Source: Lysinibacillus fusiformis
Lineage (GTDB): Bacteria > Bacillota > Bacilli > Bacillales_A > Planococcaceae
Assembly: GCA_030027265.1 (NCBI GenBank)
Contig: JASENG010000003.1
Span: forward strand, 186,001-250,000
Reading direction: 5' to 3'
Length of the DNA stretch: 64,000 bases
Of the stretch, positions 8,571 through 17,267 are shown in pieces. Below the pieces are notes generated by a model. It made no database searches. It saw only the letters and a list, made by a program, of their open reading frames with translations, and was not told the DNA's origin. A program made the position numbers and the translations under genes. Positions within the stretch are counted from its first letter, which is position 1. Each line of letters opens with the position of its first letter.

Positions 8571-10019
8571 TTACGATATCCCTAATAATAATTTTTCAAG
8601 TCTTTTTTTCCAGTTCAACTCATACGCAGCTAAATCTTTTTTCACGCGCGGCTGAACAATACTTTGATATTCTATACCACAGCACTGACAGCAATCTGTT
8701 GGTTTTGACTCTAACTCCTGACCAAAATAATGAACAAGCTTTTCCCGCATACACGCATTTGTATCGATTAAGTCCATTACTTCTTCCACTGCTCTCATTT
8801 TTTCAATCTTCATCGAGGTTAATCGCTGTTTTACTTCCGCAGGGTGAAGCTGATGCATCCAATAATCCAATACCCGAAAAGCTGTCTCGGAAATTTCACC
8901 ATTATGAACCATCGAAATAGGCAGTTCCTGTCTTGCTCGATAACTTAAATAGCTGTCTACATGGGCATCTACCGGGTAATCGTCAATACCGACAAATTTC
9001 GCAAGTTCTTCATCACCTTCTGCATATAACAAAACGGCAAGGGAATCTTCTCCATCTCTTCCTGCCCGGCCAAACTCCTGCATGTAATTGGCCATATTGG
9101 ACGGAAGCGATTCGTGTATTACCTGTCGAACATTTTGCTTATGTACCCCCATCCCAAAGGCGTTAGTGGCAACAATCCATTCTAGGGAACCATCTATAAA
9201 TTGTTGCTGAATAAATTGACGATCCAATGGGTCCATTCCCCCGTGATAGGCTGCACAAGGGATTTCTGCTTGGAGCAGTCTTTGACTAAGACTTTCGGTT
9301 TTTGAACGGGACTGTGTATAAATAATGCCTGGTCCAGCTGATTTCGTGACATGGTCGAGTATCCAATCTATTTTGTCTTCTCTTCCTTGAAACATCAGCT
9401 TCCCTAAGTGAATATTCGGTCTATCAACGGAATGAATAAATTTATATGGGTTCCTCATTTCCATATAACTCTCAATATCACCAAGCACCTTCTGGGTAGC
9501 CGTTGCAGTCAGTGCCAAAATTGGCGGTCGGTTCTCTTTTCCTATTACTTGTCCAATACGCAAATAATCTGGTCTAAAATCAAATCCCCACTGAGAAATG
9601 CAGTGCGCTTCATCCACGACGATCAATGACAGCTCCATGGCATTCAGCTTCTGTTGAACCTGCTCCTGCAGAAGCATTTCAGGAGATATAAAAATAAACC
9701 GAAATTCATGTAAATAGTGTAAAACTGCCCTTTTTTGAGCAGGATTTAAAAACGAATTCAAAGCGACGACCCGCTTTTCTTTAAATTGCTTCATTTGATC
9801 GACTTGGTCCTGCATTAAAGATAATAACGGCGAAATAATTAACACAGGCTTATTAAAAATATACCCAGGCAGCTGGTAGCAAAGGGATTTCCCCATTCCT
9901 GTCGGCAGCAGCGCGATGACGTCTTGTCCATCAAGCACCTTTTCTATAACTTCTTTTTGGCCTGGACGAAACTCCGAATAGCCAAAATATTTATTTAAAA
10001 TCTCTTCAAGCTTCAACAT
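8571..10019 (-). CDS. recS: RecQ-family DNA helicase RecS
   Basis: ATP-dependent 3'-5' DNA helicase of the short RecQ type. The 482 residues include Walker A LLPTGMGKS (38-46), DEAHCISQWGFDFRPDY (DEAH at 136-139), TATAT, and the motif V/VI region YHGGMDPLDRQ and QEFGRAGRDG. A reduced zinc module with CMREKLVHYF and TDCCQCCG ends the protein. No HRDC domain is present, which fits RecS (formerly YpbC) rather than RecQ (YocI) of B. subtilis. The start lies inside the end of ypbB, so the two genes are translationally coupled. The ATG at 10019 is preferred; 10040 is also possible. Confidence 0.88.
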   Translation of the reverse strand: MLKLEEILNKYFGYSEFRPGQKEVIEKVLDGQDVIALLPTGMGKSLCYQLPGYIFNKPVLIISPLLSLMQDQVDQMKQFKEKRVVALNSFLNPAQKRAVLHYLHEFRFIFISPEMLLQEQVQQKLNAMELSLIVVDEAHCISQWGFDFRPDYLRIGQVIGKENRPPILALTATATQKVLGDIESYMEMRNPYKFIHSVDRPNIHLGKLMFQGREDKIDWILDHVTKSAGPGIIYTQSRSKTESLSQRLLQAEIPCAAYHGGMDPLDRQFIQQQFIDGSLEWIVATNAFGMGVHKQNVRQVIHESLPSNMANYMQEFGRAGRDGEDSLAVLLYAEGDEELAKFVGIDDYPVDAHVDSYLSYRARQELPISMVHNGEISETAFRVLDYWMHQLHPAEVKQRLTSMKIEKMRAVEEVMDLIDTNACMREKLVHYFGQELESKPTDCCQCCGIEYQSIVQPRVKKDLAAYELNWKKRLEKLLLGIS

Positions 10020-11055
10020 GCTCACCTCTTGCCAGTACAAGCCTTAATTGAAAATAGGTCAGATGCGGAACCACTTCATGCAATACTTTTAATTTTCTTG
10101 TATTGTAGTCTTCTACAGCAGCCAAAACCTTTTCAATATCCTCATCAGAAACGAACTGCTCTACTTTAAATTGCGGTTCATTCATCGCCAATTCGACAAT
10201 ATGGTCCTCGATTGTACTCTTTTTTAATTTGCGGATTTTGCTTATTTGCTCAATCGAATGGCCGCTATTAAAAAGCTCAGCCGATTGAAAAGCAGATCCA
10301 CTTAATGGATTTTGGATCCGGACATTGTCTGCCATTTGTATTAAGAGAGGGTATTGTTCTCTATGAACAACAATCTCGTTTAACCAATTATGTAAGGAAG
10401 CGATATAGATTAATTGTAAATCCTTTTCGTTGATATTTACCTGATAACTAATTTGCTGCCATGTGAGACCAGCTGTTTCAAAACCTGATAATCGAAGAAT
10501 GAGCAATTCTTTTCCCAGTTCATCCTGGGCGGTTTGATCTAGGCTGTAAGAGATTTCTTCTAATAACCTTTGCTGCATCTGCCCATCCTGATACTGATTA
10601 GTAATTAAAAACTTTCTAGTCCAATGCTGTACCTGTTCGTCCTTTTGAAGCGGAATAAAAGACATTTTACCTGCTGACTGATGCGACAATGACTGAATTA
10701 CGAGTGATAATCTTGCAAAAAAGACGTGTTCATTTCCTCGGTAATGCCAGCCGTCAAAAGGAAGGTTTTGCATTTCGTTCAGCTGTTCTGCTGCTTTATT
10801 TGTTAATGCATAGAATCCATCCTCTTTCACAATGATGAAATTATCTTCTATTAAAGCAGACACTTCTTTGTCATATTTGGTTCTCGATAATTTTGGCAAA
10901 ATCCCAAAATAATTATGTAGATGATAGATCCCTACATCCTGCACAGTTTGGCCTGAGCGTTTCCCTCGAAGGAGATGGTAAGGAGCAGAGATGGACCGTT
11001 CCTGGTTGAATTTATGGAATATTTGTATAAGAATTTGTTGGAAAATCAAAATCAA
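10006..11055 (-). CDS. ypbB: YpbB-like helix-turn-helix protein
   Basis: Protein of 349 residues matching B. subtilis YpbB in length, position (immediately upstream of recS) and C-terminal helix-turn-helix segment (GHSIEQISKIRKLKKSTIEDHI). This segment resembles the HTH regions often carried at the C-terminus of RecQ helicases, so YpbB and RecS may work as a split helicase pair; that is inference. It overlaps recS by 14 bp. The rest has no recognised catalytic motif. The first ATG is near AT-rich sequence with only a weak ribosome site (GGGTTGA), so the exact start is uncertain. Confidence 0.82.
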   Translation of the reverse strand: MILIFQQILIQIFHKFNQERSISAPYHLLRGKRSGQTVQDVGIYHLHNYFGILPKLSRTKYDKEVSALIEDNFIIVKEDGFYALTNKAAEQLNEMQNLPFDGWHYRGNEHVFFARLSLVIQSLSHQSAGKMSFIPLQKDEQVQHWTRKFLITNQYQDGQMQQRLLEEISYSLDQTAQDELGKELLILRLSGFETAGLTWQQISYQVNINEKDLQLIYIASLHNWLNEIVVHREQYPLLIQMADNVRIQNPLSGSAFQSAELFNSGHSIEQISKIRKLKKSTIEDHIVELAMNEPQFKVEQFVSDEDIEKVLAAVEDYNTRKLKVLHEVVPHLTYFQLRLVLARGEHVEA

Positions 11056-11103
11056 CCCTCCATTTCGAACTATTAGGTTGAAAAGTAAATTAAACAGATT
11101 TAG

Positions 11104-11403
<300 letters not shown>

Positions 11404-11408
11404 GTAAA

Positions 11409-11442
11409 GGAGGTTGGCCGAGTGTGTCCAACCTCTTTTTTT
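11409..11442 (+). terminator. Terminator of fer
   Basis: AGGTTGG and CCAACCT form the stem, followed by seven T, within 10 bp of the fer stop codon. Confidence 0.85.
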
Positions 11443-11520
11443 GAATAGGAACTTAAAAGTTTTCAAGGTTGACTAAAAGTAAAAAAAGACTCACTTATTC
11501 TCGTTGATTTTGTTATTTTT

Positions 11521-12192
11521 TCACTTGGATTCTCTTGATTTTTTGAATAAATATGCCGCCAATAAAAAGAAGCAGCCAAGACCAAATTCAAGTAGATGCG
11601 AAATTGTAAAGGATGGTCCAAACGGTTTGATCAAAACATTCGAACCTACTGCTCCTCCAAACAACAGAACGAAGAGAATTCCGGTAAACCAATTGATTTT
11701 ATTCTTCTTATGCTTCTCTTCAAATGCGGATTTTTTGATTACCCCAAATACAAGATAAAGCAACGCAACAACACTCGCAACTAACAGGGACCCGGAAAGC
11801 AGCAATGATCCCAGATAAACGGTTTGATCTTCCTTTGTTATTAAGGGTACAATACCTACTACCGCCAAATACCACCCGAACATTGTAAAGCCGATTTCAG
11901 CCATAAAATCCAATGTGACTTTAACTGACTCTTTTGGAAGAGTTTCAATAATTTCCTCCGCTAACTCTTTTGGCGACTTTCCAAAGACATCCTCTGCTGT
12001 TCTGCCTTCCTTTTGTGCTTCAACTAAATGATCCAGCATTTCGAGTAAAACTTCCTCGGTTGCACGTTCGCTGGCTAAAGGATTCGTTCGAATGTAGACA
12101 AGCATATTTTCGTAGTATTCTTGATTTTCAGGCGTTAAATTTTTTCTTTTTTCATTATTTTGTTCGATCATTTCCTTAACGGTTACCTGCAT
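11521..12192 (-). CDS. PadR-linked membrane protein (HAAS/DUF1129-like)
   Basis: Protein of about 223 residues with a soluble helical N-terminus (residues 1-90) followed by four hydrophobic segments (about 95-220). Residues such as LEMLDHLVEAQKEGRTAEDVFG resemble the short HAAS-type helical domain found in membrane proteins paired with PadR repressors. The gene overlaps the end of padR by 17 bp, and the ATG at 12192 is favoured because GAGGTG lies 6 bp before it. Such pairs usually respond to envelope or membrane conditions and the regulator represses its own operon. The specific function is unknown. Confidence 0.7.
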   Translation of the reverse strand: MQVTVKEMIEQNNEKRKNLTPENQEYYENMLVYIRTNPLASERATEEVLLEMLDHLVEAQKEGRTAEDVFGKSPKELAEEIIETLPKESVKVTLDFMAEIGFTMFGWYLAVVGIVPLITKEDQTVYLGSLLLSGSLLVASVVALLYLVFGVIKKSAFEEKHKKNKINWFTGILFVLLFGGAVGSNVLIKPFGPSFTISHLLEFGLGCFFLLAAYLFKKSRESK

Positions 12193-12526
12193 CCTCATCA
12201 CCTCTTAAAATTTTGGTAATCGGGCTGTTTAGTAGCTCCCACTCGGTTCTTATGAAATCCAGATTATCCTTCCCCTCTTTTGTCAAGGAATAGTATTTCC
12301 TGTTTGGTCCACTATCAGAAGGCCTCATCGTCCCAACAATCCACTTACTCTTTTGCAAGCGCAATAAAACAGGATAGATCGTTCCTTCACTAATACCTGA
12401 TAAGCCATAATGCTGTAATTTTTGAGACAATTCATACCCGTATACTTCCTCTTTTTCAATAATTGCCAGCACACACCCATCTAAAATTCCTTTTAATAAT
12501 TGGCTTCGAATGGTCAAAGCCTTCAC
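12176..12526 (-). CDS. PadR-family transcriptional regulator
   Basis: Winged-helix repressor of 116 residues. The PadR pattern is clear: LKGILDGCVLAIIEKEEVYGYELSQKLQ (helices 1-2), GISEGTIYPVLLRLQKSKWI (recognition helix and wing start) and NRKYYSLTKEGKDNL (wing). It is of the short PadR-s2 type with little C-terminal dimerisation domain. It leads a two-gene operon with the overlapping membrane-protein gene, as in many PadR systems. The upstream region contains a directly repeated element and short palindromes that are candidate autoregulatory operators. Effector unknown. Confidence 0.88.
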   Translation of the reverse strand: MKALTIRSQLLKGILDGCVLAIIEKEEVYGYELSQKLQHYGLSGISEGTIYPVLLRLQKSKWIVGTMRPSDSGPNRKYYSLTKEGKDNLDFIRTEWELLNSPITKILRGDEDAGNR

Positions 12527-12545
12527 CTCGCTATACGGCTATACA

Positions 12546-12640
12546 AGATAGCTATCCGCCAACTACCTTGTTATACAAATTAGTTAACTACAGTATATTG
12601 CAAAACAATATAGTGGTCAACTACTTTGTATAGCAAGTTA
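12546..12640. promoter_or_regulatory. Repeated elements upstream of padR
   Basis: Two direct copies of CAACTACYTTGT followed by TATA and AA-TTA occur at 12560 and 12618, 58 bp apart. Between them lie the palindromes GATAGCTATC, TAGTTAACTA and ATATTG/CAATAT. The layout suggests several regulator sites between padR and fabI. PadR autoregulation is the natural guess, but no match to a fixed consensus was made. Confidence 0.4.
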
Positions 12641-12651
12641 CTACTCTCTTA

Positions 12652-12702
12652 TTGATTTTTATTCTGGTAACTGATAAACTCAATATTAGTAGTTGGTACT
12701 AA
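12652..12702 (+). promoter_or_regulatory. fabI promoter with FapR-like operator
   Basis: A -35 TTGATT (12652) and -10 TAAACT (12675) are separated by 17 bp. TTAGTAGTTGGTACTAA (12686-12702) begins five bases after the -10, where transcription should start. This TTAGTA...TACTAA inverted repeat matches the shape of the FapR operator of Bacillus lipid genes, including fabI, so malonyl-CoA-responsive repression is likely. Confidence 0.8.
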
Positions 12703-12742
12703 TAACTGATGTAAAATTTTATTAAGCAAAGGGGATTATCGG

Positions 12743-13519
12743 ATGGATTTATTACAATTGAAAGACAAGAATATTGTGGTAATGGGCGTTGCCAATGAAA
12801 GAAGCATTGCATGGGGAATTGCAAAAAGACTGCTGGAAGTTGGAGCAAACGTCATTTTCACTTACCGCAAAGAACGTTCTAAAGGAAAAATTGAAAAAGT
12901 ATTAGAAAAATATACAGACTATAACACAGCGGTCATTGAATGTGATGTAAACAGTGATGAAAGCATCGAAAAAGCATTTGCACAAATCGGTGAACAATAT
13001 GGAGTAGTACACGGAATCGTCCATTCTGTTGCATTTGCCCACGCAGAAGACCTGAAAAATCGTTTTGTTGAAACATCACGCGAAGGCTATGCATTTGCAC
13101 AAGATACAAGTGCATACTCATTAGTAGCCGTAGCAAAAGCTGCCCGCCCATTCATGACCGAAGGCGGTTCGATTGTAACAATGAGTTACTTGGGAGGACA
13201 ACGTGTTCTTGACGGCTATAACGTAATGGGTGTGGCAAAAGCAGCACTTGAAGCAGCAATGCGTTACCTTGCAGCCGATTTAGGTGCAGAAGGAATTCGT
13301 GTAAACGCCATCTCAGCAGGTGCAATCCGTACATTAGCTGCAAAAGGCGTACCAAGCTTCAACACAATTCTGCACAAAATCGAAGAAGAATCACCATTAA
13401 AACGCAACACAAACCAAGAAGAAGTAGCCGATATGACCCTTGTTATGCTAAGCGCCCTATCCCGAGGTGTAACAGGCGAAACCATCTTCGTAGACTCAGG
13501 ATACAACATTTTAGGATAA
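12743..13519 (+). CDS. fabI: Enoyl-ACP reductase (NADH) FabI
   Basis: Catalyses the last reduction of the fatty-acid elongation cycle. The 258-residue short-chain dehydrogenase has the FabI cofactor start VMGVANERSIAWGIA (13-27), the catalytic pair Tyr159-x6-Lys166 (GYNVMGVAKA), the upstream Tyr149, and the substrate-loop sequence GAIRTLAAKGV. Single-gene transcription is suggested by its own promoter with a FapR-type box and a strong terminator straight after the stop. A ribosome site AAAGGGG precedes the ATG. Identity is secure; triclosan-type inhibitors target this family. Confidence 0.97.
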   Translation: MDLLQLKDKNIVVMGVANERSIAWGIAKRLLEVGANVIFTYRKERSKGKIEKVLEKYTDYNTAVIECDVNSDESIEKAFAQIGEQYGVVHGIVHSVAFAHAEDLKNRFVETSREGYAFAQDTSAYSLVAVAKAARPFMTEGGSIVTMSYLGGQRVLDGYNVMGVAKAALEAAMRYLAADLGAEGIRVNAISAGAIRTLAAKGVPSFNTILHKIEEESPLKRNTNQEEVADMTLVMLSALSRGVTGETIFVDSGYNILG

Positions 13520-13524
13520 ATTTT

Positions 13525-13565
13525 AGGACTAGCGATTGCATATGGCAAAAGCTAGTCCTTTTTTT
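13525..13565 (+). terminator. Terminator of fabI
   Basis: AGGACTAGC pairs with GCTAGTCCT, followed by seven T, 6 bp past the fabI stop. Confidence 0.9.
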
Positions 13566-13580
13566 GTGGGGTTGGGGTTT

Positions 13581-13951
13581 GATCACTTGGGTTGAGTTTT
13601 GATCACTTGCGAGGCTTTTTGATCACTTGAGTTCTTTTTTGATCACTTAGAATCGCTTTTGATCACTTGAGTTCATTTTTGATCACTTAGGTTCTTTTTT
13701 GATCACTTGGAATCGCTTTTGATCACTTGAGTTCATTTTTGATCACTTAGATTCTCTTTTGATCACTTGAGTTCATTTTGATCACTTGGAATCGCTTTTG
13801 ATCACTTGAGTTCATTTTTGATCACTTGGATTCACTTTTGATCACTTGGGTTCTTTTTTGATCACTTGGAATCGCTTTTGATCACTTGGGTTCATTTTTG
13901 ATCACTTAGATTATTTTTCGATCACTTGCATTCTTTTTGGTCACTTAAGTT
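13581..13951. repeat. 20-bp GATCACTT tandem array (19 units)
   Basis: GATCACTT recurs at 13581, 13601, 13621 and so on to 13920, with a decayed last copy (GGTCACTT) near 13939. The period is 20 bp; one unit is 19. Each unit has a TGATCA palindrome, a variable 6-7 bases and a T tract. The variable parts are limited types (GAATCGC, GAGTTCA, GGTTCTT) that recur in the same order about every 60 bp in places. The array fills the convergent gap between fabI and tlpA. No cas genes and no unique spacers, so not CRISPR. Confidence 0.95.
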
Positions 13952-13966
13952 TATTTAAGAACCTCT

Positions 13967-14677
13967 CTATTCCTCAATCAGCTTTGAAACTAGCATTTCT
14001 TCGGTTACTGGGCCAATTATTCTTTCAACGATCATTCCGGCTTCGTTAATAATGACGCTTGTTGGGATTGTCAGGATTTCGTAGTTGATGGAAACATCCC
14101 CTTTTTCATCCAATAAAATCGGAAAACTGATTCCATATTCATCGGCAAATTGTTTGACTGACTCTAACTTCAACTCTAGATCAGTTGCATTTACAGCAAG
14201 AATGACAATATCCTCTTGATTCGCATATTCTTCATAGAAATGTTGAATCGTTGGCATTTCTTCTACACAAGGTGTACACCAAGTTGCCCAAAAGTTAATA
14301 AAAACTCTTTTTCCTTTTAAGTCGGAAAGTTTTACGGTCTCGCCCGACAAGGTTTCGAGTTCAAAGTCTGGTGCTTGTACATTCAACTCTTGCACTTCCG
14401 CTCGCTCTTCATCCCCGTGGGAATGCCCTTCTTCTGAATCAAGGTCATGCGCTTCAGGTTCATCAATCGATCGATATTCGACTACTGGTTCTTCTATTGT
14501 AATTTCACCTTTGTCCGGCGGCTCTACTTCTTGAATAAGTGAAGACAAATCCACCTGTTCATCCCCACTATTTCTTTCTTTTGCAATCACAAAATTTGAA
14601 GCAACCGTATAGATCATCCCTGCCAAAATAATGAGAGATAAACAAATAGAGACTATTTTCTTTGACAAATTTCTCAC
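13967..14677 (-). CDS. Membrane-anchored TlpA/ResA-type thioredoxin
   Basis: Extracytoplasmic thiol-disulfide oxidoreductase of 236 residues. An N-terminal helix (about 8-28) anchors it. Next comes an acidic linker of about 65 residues with a His-rich stretch (EEGHSHGDEER), then a TlpA-type thioredoxin fold (about 100-236) with the redox motif WATWCTPCVEE (Cys134, Cys137) and the cis-proline segment IPTSVII. ResA at 26082 is a shorter paralogue without the linker, so this copy may serve another reduction task such as sporulation (StoA-like) or metal-centre assembly. The acidic His-containing linker could bind metal, which is speculative. It stands alone between the repeat array and glnA. Confidence 0.85.
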   Translation of the reverse strand: MRNLSKKIVSICLSLIILAGMIYTVASNFVIAKERNSGDEQVDLSSLIQEVEPPDKGEITIEEPVVEYRSIDEPEAHDLDSEEGHSHGDEERAEVQELNVQAPDFELETLSGETVKLSDLKGKRVFINFWATWCTPCVEEMPTIQHFYEEYANQEDIVILAVNATDLELKLESVKQFADEYGISFPILLDEKGDVSINYEILTIPTSVIINEAGMIVERIIGPVTEEMLVSKLIEE

Positions 14678-14922
14678 CTAGCTTTCAATCTCATTCTTTT
14701 ACAAGTATATGAATGAACTCTAGTAAAATGAGAGGTTTGCTCAAGAGTTTTACTAATTAATGATTGTACGTTGTTTTTCTCTTTCATGCGCCTGATGATG
14801 AACCATAATAGTCCAAAATTCTGAGAACAGGCTGTGCCATTTGTTTAAACGGCCACCTATACGAAATGAAATGCATCTCAATTTAAAACGCTCGCCCCTT
14901 CACTTTTCACATTCCAAAACAC

Positions 14923-14953
14923 AAAAAACCGTCTCAAATTTCGAGACGGTTTC
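14923..14953 (-). terminator. Terminator of glnA
   Basis: AAACCGTCTC and GAGACGGTTT form a 10-bp stem with a 7-base loop, followed by T residues on the minus strand, just past the glnA stop. Confidence 0.9.
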
Positions 14954-14966
14954 ACACTCTTTAAGA

Positions 14967-16301
14967 TTAGTACATTTTTAAATATTGTTCGCGTTCCCAT
15001 GGGTGAACAGCTGTACGGAACATATCATATTCAATTTCTTTTGCTTCTTTGTAGTTTGAATAGATGTGTTCACCTAGAGCACCTTTGATCACTTCATCTT
15101 TATCCAGCTCAGCCAAAGCTTCGATTAAAGAACCTGGTAAACTGCTGATACCATTTTCTTCAAGTTCTGCAGCATTCATTACATAGATATTGCGATCAAC
15201 TGGAGCTGGTGGCGTTAAACCGTTACGGATTCCATCCAAGCCAGCTTCTAAAAGAGCAGCCATCGCTAAGTATGGATTAGCCGCCGGATCTACCGAACGA
15301 ACCTCAACACGAGTTGAAAGACCGCGAGATGCCGGGATACGAATTAATGGTGAACGGTTACGAGCTGACCATGCGATGTAACATGGAGCTTCATATCCAG
15401 GAACTAAACGTTTATAAGAGTTTACAACCGGATTTGTTACAGCTGTAAATGCTTTCGCATGTTTCATGATGCCGGCCATAAATTGGCGAGCTGTATCTGA
15501 AAGTTCCAAGTCAGCTTCCGGATCCCAGAATGCGTTTTTATCGCCGCTGAATAAAGATAAGTTTGAGTGCATACCAGATCCGTTAACACCGAATAATGGT
15601 TTTGGCATGAATGTTGCATGTAAACCGTGTTTACGAGCAATCGTTTTAACAACTAACTTGAAAGTTTGGATGTTGTCGCATGCTTCAATCGCATTTGCAT
15701 ATTTGAAGTCAATTTCGTGTTGGCCAGGAGCAACCTCATGGTGAGACGCTTCGATTTCAAAGCCCATTTCTTCAAGTTCCAACACGATATCACGGCGGCA
15801 GTTTTCGCCAAGATCAGTTGGCGCTAAGTCGAAGTAACCACCATCATCATTTAATTCTAATGTTGGTTCACCTTTTTCATCCAATTTGAATAAGAAGAAT
15901 TCAGGCTCAGGCCCCAAGTTAAAGCTTGTGAAGCCTAACTCTTCCATGTTAGCTAATACACGCTTTAAGTTTGCACGTGGATCACCTGCGAACGGTGTTC
16001 CATCCGGGTTTGTGATGTCACAGATAAGTCGGGCTACTTTACCTTTTTCTGCAGTCCATGGGAAGATTACGAATGTGTCTAAGTCTGGTTTTAAGTACAT
16101 ATCAGATTCTTCGATACGTACGAAACCTTCGATAGAAGATCCATCGAACATCATTTTGTCATCAAGGGCTTTATCTAATTGGCTTAATGGAATTTCTACG
16201 TTTTTAATTGTACCTAGAATGTCAGTAAATTGTAGACGAATGTATTTTACGCCTTCATCTTTTACGATTTGTTTAATATCTTCTTTTGTGTACTTAACCA
16301 A
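14967..16301 (-). CDS. glnA: Glutamine synthetase type I
   Basis: ATP-dependent ligation of ammonia to glutamate; the product-inhibited enzyme also acts as co-repressor partner for GlnR and TnrA in Bacillus. The 444 residues match the GSI-alpha type, without an adenylylation loop. Motifs seen are [59 protein letters not shown] and [13 protein letters not shown]. It lies 50 bp downstream of glnR and must be cotranscribed as a glnRA operon ending in the terminator at 14923. Nitrogen control through the GlnR box at 16811 is expected. Confidence 0.98.
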   Translation of the reverse strand: MVKYTKEDIKQIVKDEGVKYIRLQFTDILGTIKNVEIPLSQLDKALDDKMMFDGSSIEGFVRIEESDMYLKPDLDTFVIFPWTAEKGKVARLICDITNPDGTPFAGDPRANLKRVLANMEELGFTSFNLGPEPEFFLFKLDEKGEPTLELNDDGGYFDLAPTDLGENCRRDIVLELEEMGFEIEASHHEVAPGQHEIDFKYANAIEACDNIQTFKLVVKTIARKHGLHATFMPKPLFGVNGSGMHSNLSLFSGDKNAFWDPEADLELSDTARQFMAGIMKHAKAFTAVTNPVVNSYKRLVPGYEAPCYIAWSARNRSPLIRIPASRGLSTRVEVRSVDPAANPYLAMAALLEAGLDGIRNGLTPPAPVDRNIYVMNAAELEENGISSLPGSLIEALAELDKDEVIKGALGEHIYSNYKEAKEIEYDMFRTAVHPWEREQYLKMY

Positions 16302-16351
16302 TTAATCCACTCTCCTAATATTAGAAATTATTAAAAAATTTAAAATATAAT

Positions 16352-16750
16352 TTACTCACCCTTCGCTTGGAAGAAGCGAGATAAATCTCCTTGCCTTAAT
16401 GAAGCCTTTTGCATAATCTGTGCTTGCTGCATTTCTTCACGTAAAATTGCCCGAAGTTCTGAATCCGAAATTGCCATTTTGTTAGAAGATTTTACATTGT
16501 TGTTGTTTTTTCTCATATCGAACACTTTTTTAATTCCTGCCATGTTGATACCCTGGTCAAGAAGTTCGCGAATTTCTAACAATGCATCTACATCGTCAAG
16601 TGAGAACATTCTACGATTGCCTTCTGATCTTGCAGGTTCAATTAGTTTATGCTCTTCGTAATATCGAATTTGTCTCGCAGTCAACTCCGTTAATTGCATT
16701 ACCATGCTTATAGGGAGTAACGGCATAGCTCTTCGAAACTCTCGACTCAT
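16352..16750 (-). CDS. glnR: GlnR, MerR-family nitrogen repressor
   Basis: Represses glnRA when glutamine is abundant. The 132-residue protein has the MerR-type helix-turn-helix and wing (MQLTELTARQIRYYEEHKLIEPARSEGNRRMFSLDDVDALLEI spans about residues 18-60), then a short helical region and a C-terminal tail ending RQGDLSRFFQAKGE. That tail is the part of GlnR through which feedback-inhibited GlnA activates DNA binding. Start 16750 is chosen because GGGAGGAG lies 8 bp before it; the ORF could extend to 16756. A matching operator lies upstream. Confidence 0.96.
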   Translation of the reverse strand: MSREFRRAMPLLPISMVMQLTELTARQIRYYEEHKLIEPARSEGNRRMFSLDDVDALLEIRELLDQGINMAGIKKVFDMRKNNNNVKSSNKMAISDSELRAILREEMQQAQIMQKASLRQGDLSRFFQAKGE

Positions 16751-16776
16751 CGACATCTCCTCCCTTTCATACGTTT

Positions 16777-16827
16777 ATTCTAAACTATGTCATTTATAAT
16801 AGCAATACGATGTTAGAAAAAATAACA
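16777..16827 (-). promoter_or_regulatory. glnRA promoter with GlnR/TnrA box
   Basis: On the minus strand, -35 TTGCTA (16800-16805) and -10 TAGAAT (16777-16782) are 17 bp apart. A perfect GlnR/TnrA-type site, TGTTA-N7-TAACA, occupies 16811-16827, just upstream of the -35. This fits nitrogen autoregulation of glnRA. Confidence 0.85.
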
Positions 16828-17212
16828 TACAAAAATTAGATATTTTTTATCTAATTTTTAGATAAAAGGAAACACTTACAGTCTGTAAGCTTCATAGCAT
16901 CCTCAGAAGGGTTTGGCGAAATATTATGAATAGTCGAAATGCCTAACTTCACTTTACAAAGAGCTTTCATAGGGTGTGAGAATGTGATTTTCGAGAAAGA
17001 AAGTCGATGACATAGCAGCGTTTTTTACTGATAATTTTGGTACTTTATTTATTTTAAAATCTCGGGGAACAATAAGGCGATATTGAGAGGTTTTCTTACG
17101 GGGCAGTTATACTTCCAATCTGGCATATCAATTAGAGGATGCATTAACCCCTAGCTCCTAAATCGCAAACAGCTTATCCCCTCAAACTATCGTCAACTCG
17201 TTTTCAAAGCAC
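16828..17212. other. Intergenic region upstream of glnR
   Basis: No gene seen. It holds an inverted repeat TTAGATA/TATCTAA at about 16836-16854 and a perfect 15-bp palindrome CTTACAGTCTGTAAG at 16875-16889, either of which could be a regulator site. The remainder is featureless AT-rich sequence. Confidence 0.5.
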
Positions 17213-17258
17213 ACAAAAAAACCGCTCGTTAAGTCCATGCAGACTCAACAAGCAGCTT
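17213..17258 (-). terminator. Terminator of ribU
   Basis: GCTGCTTGTTGAGTC pairs (with G-T wobbles) with GACTTAACGAGCGGT, followed by eight T on the minus strand, 10 bp past the ribU stop. Confidence 0.85.
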
Positions 17259-17267
17259 CTAATAAAA

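Noticed and set aside
13581-13951. CRISPR-like array
   Set aside because: The constant part is only 8 bp and the spacers are short, repeated types rather than unique sequences; no cas genes or leader are present.
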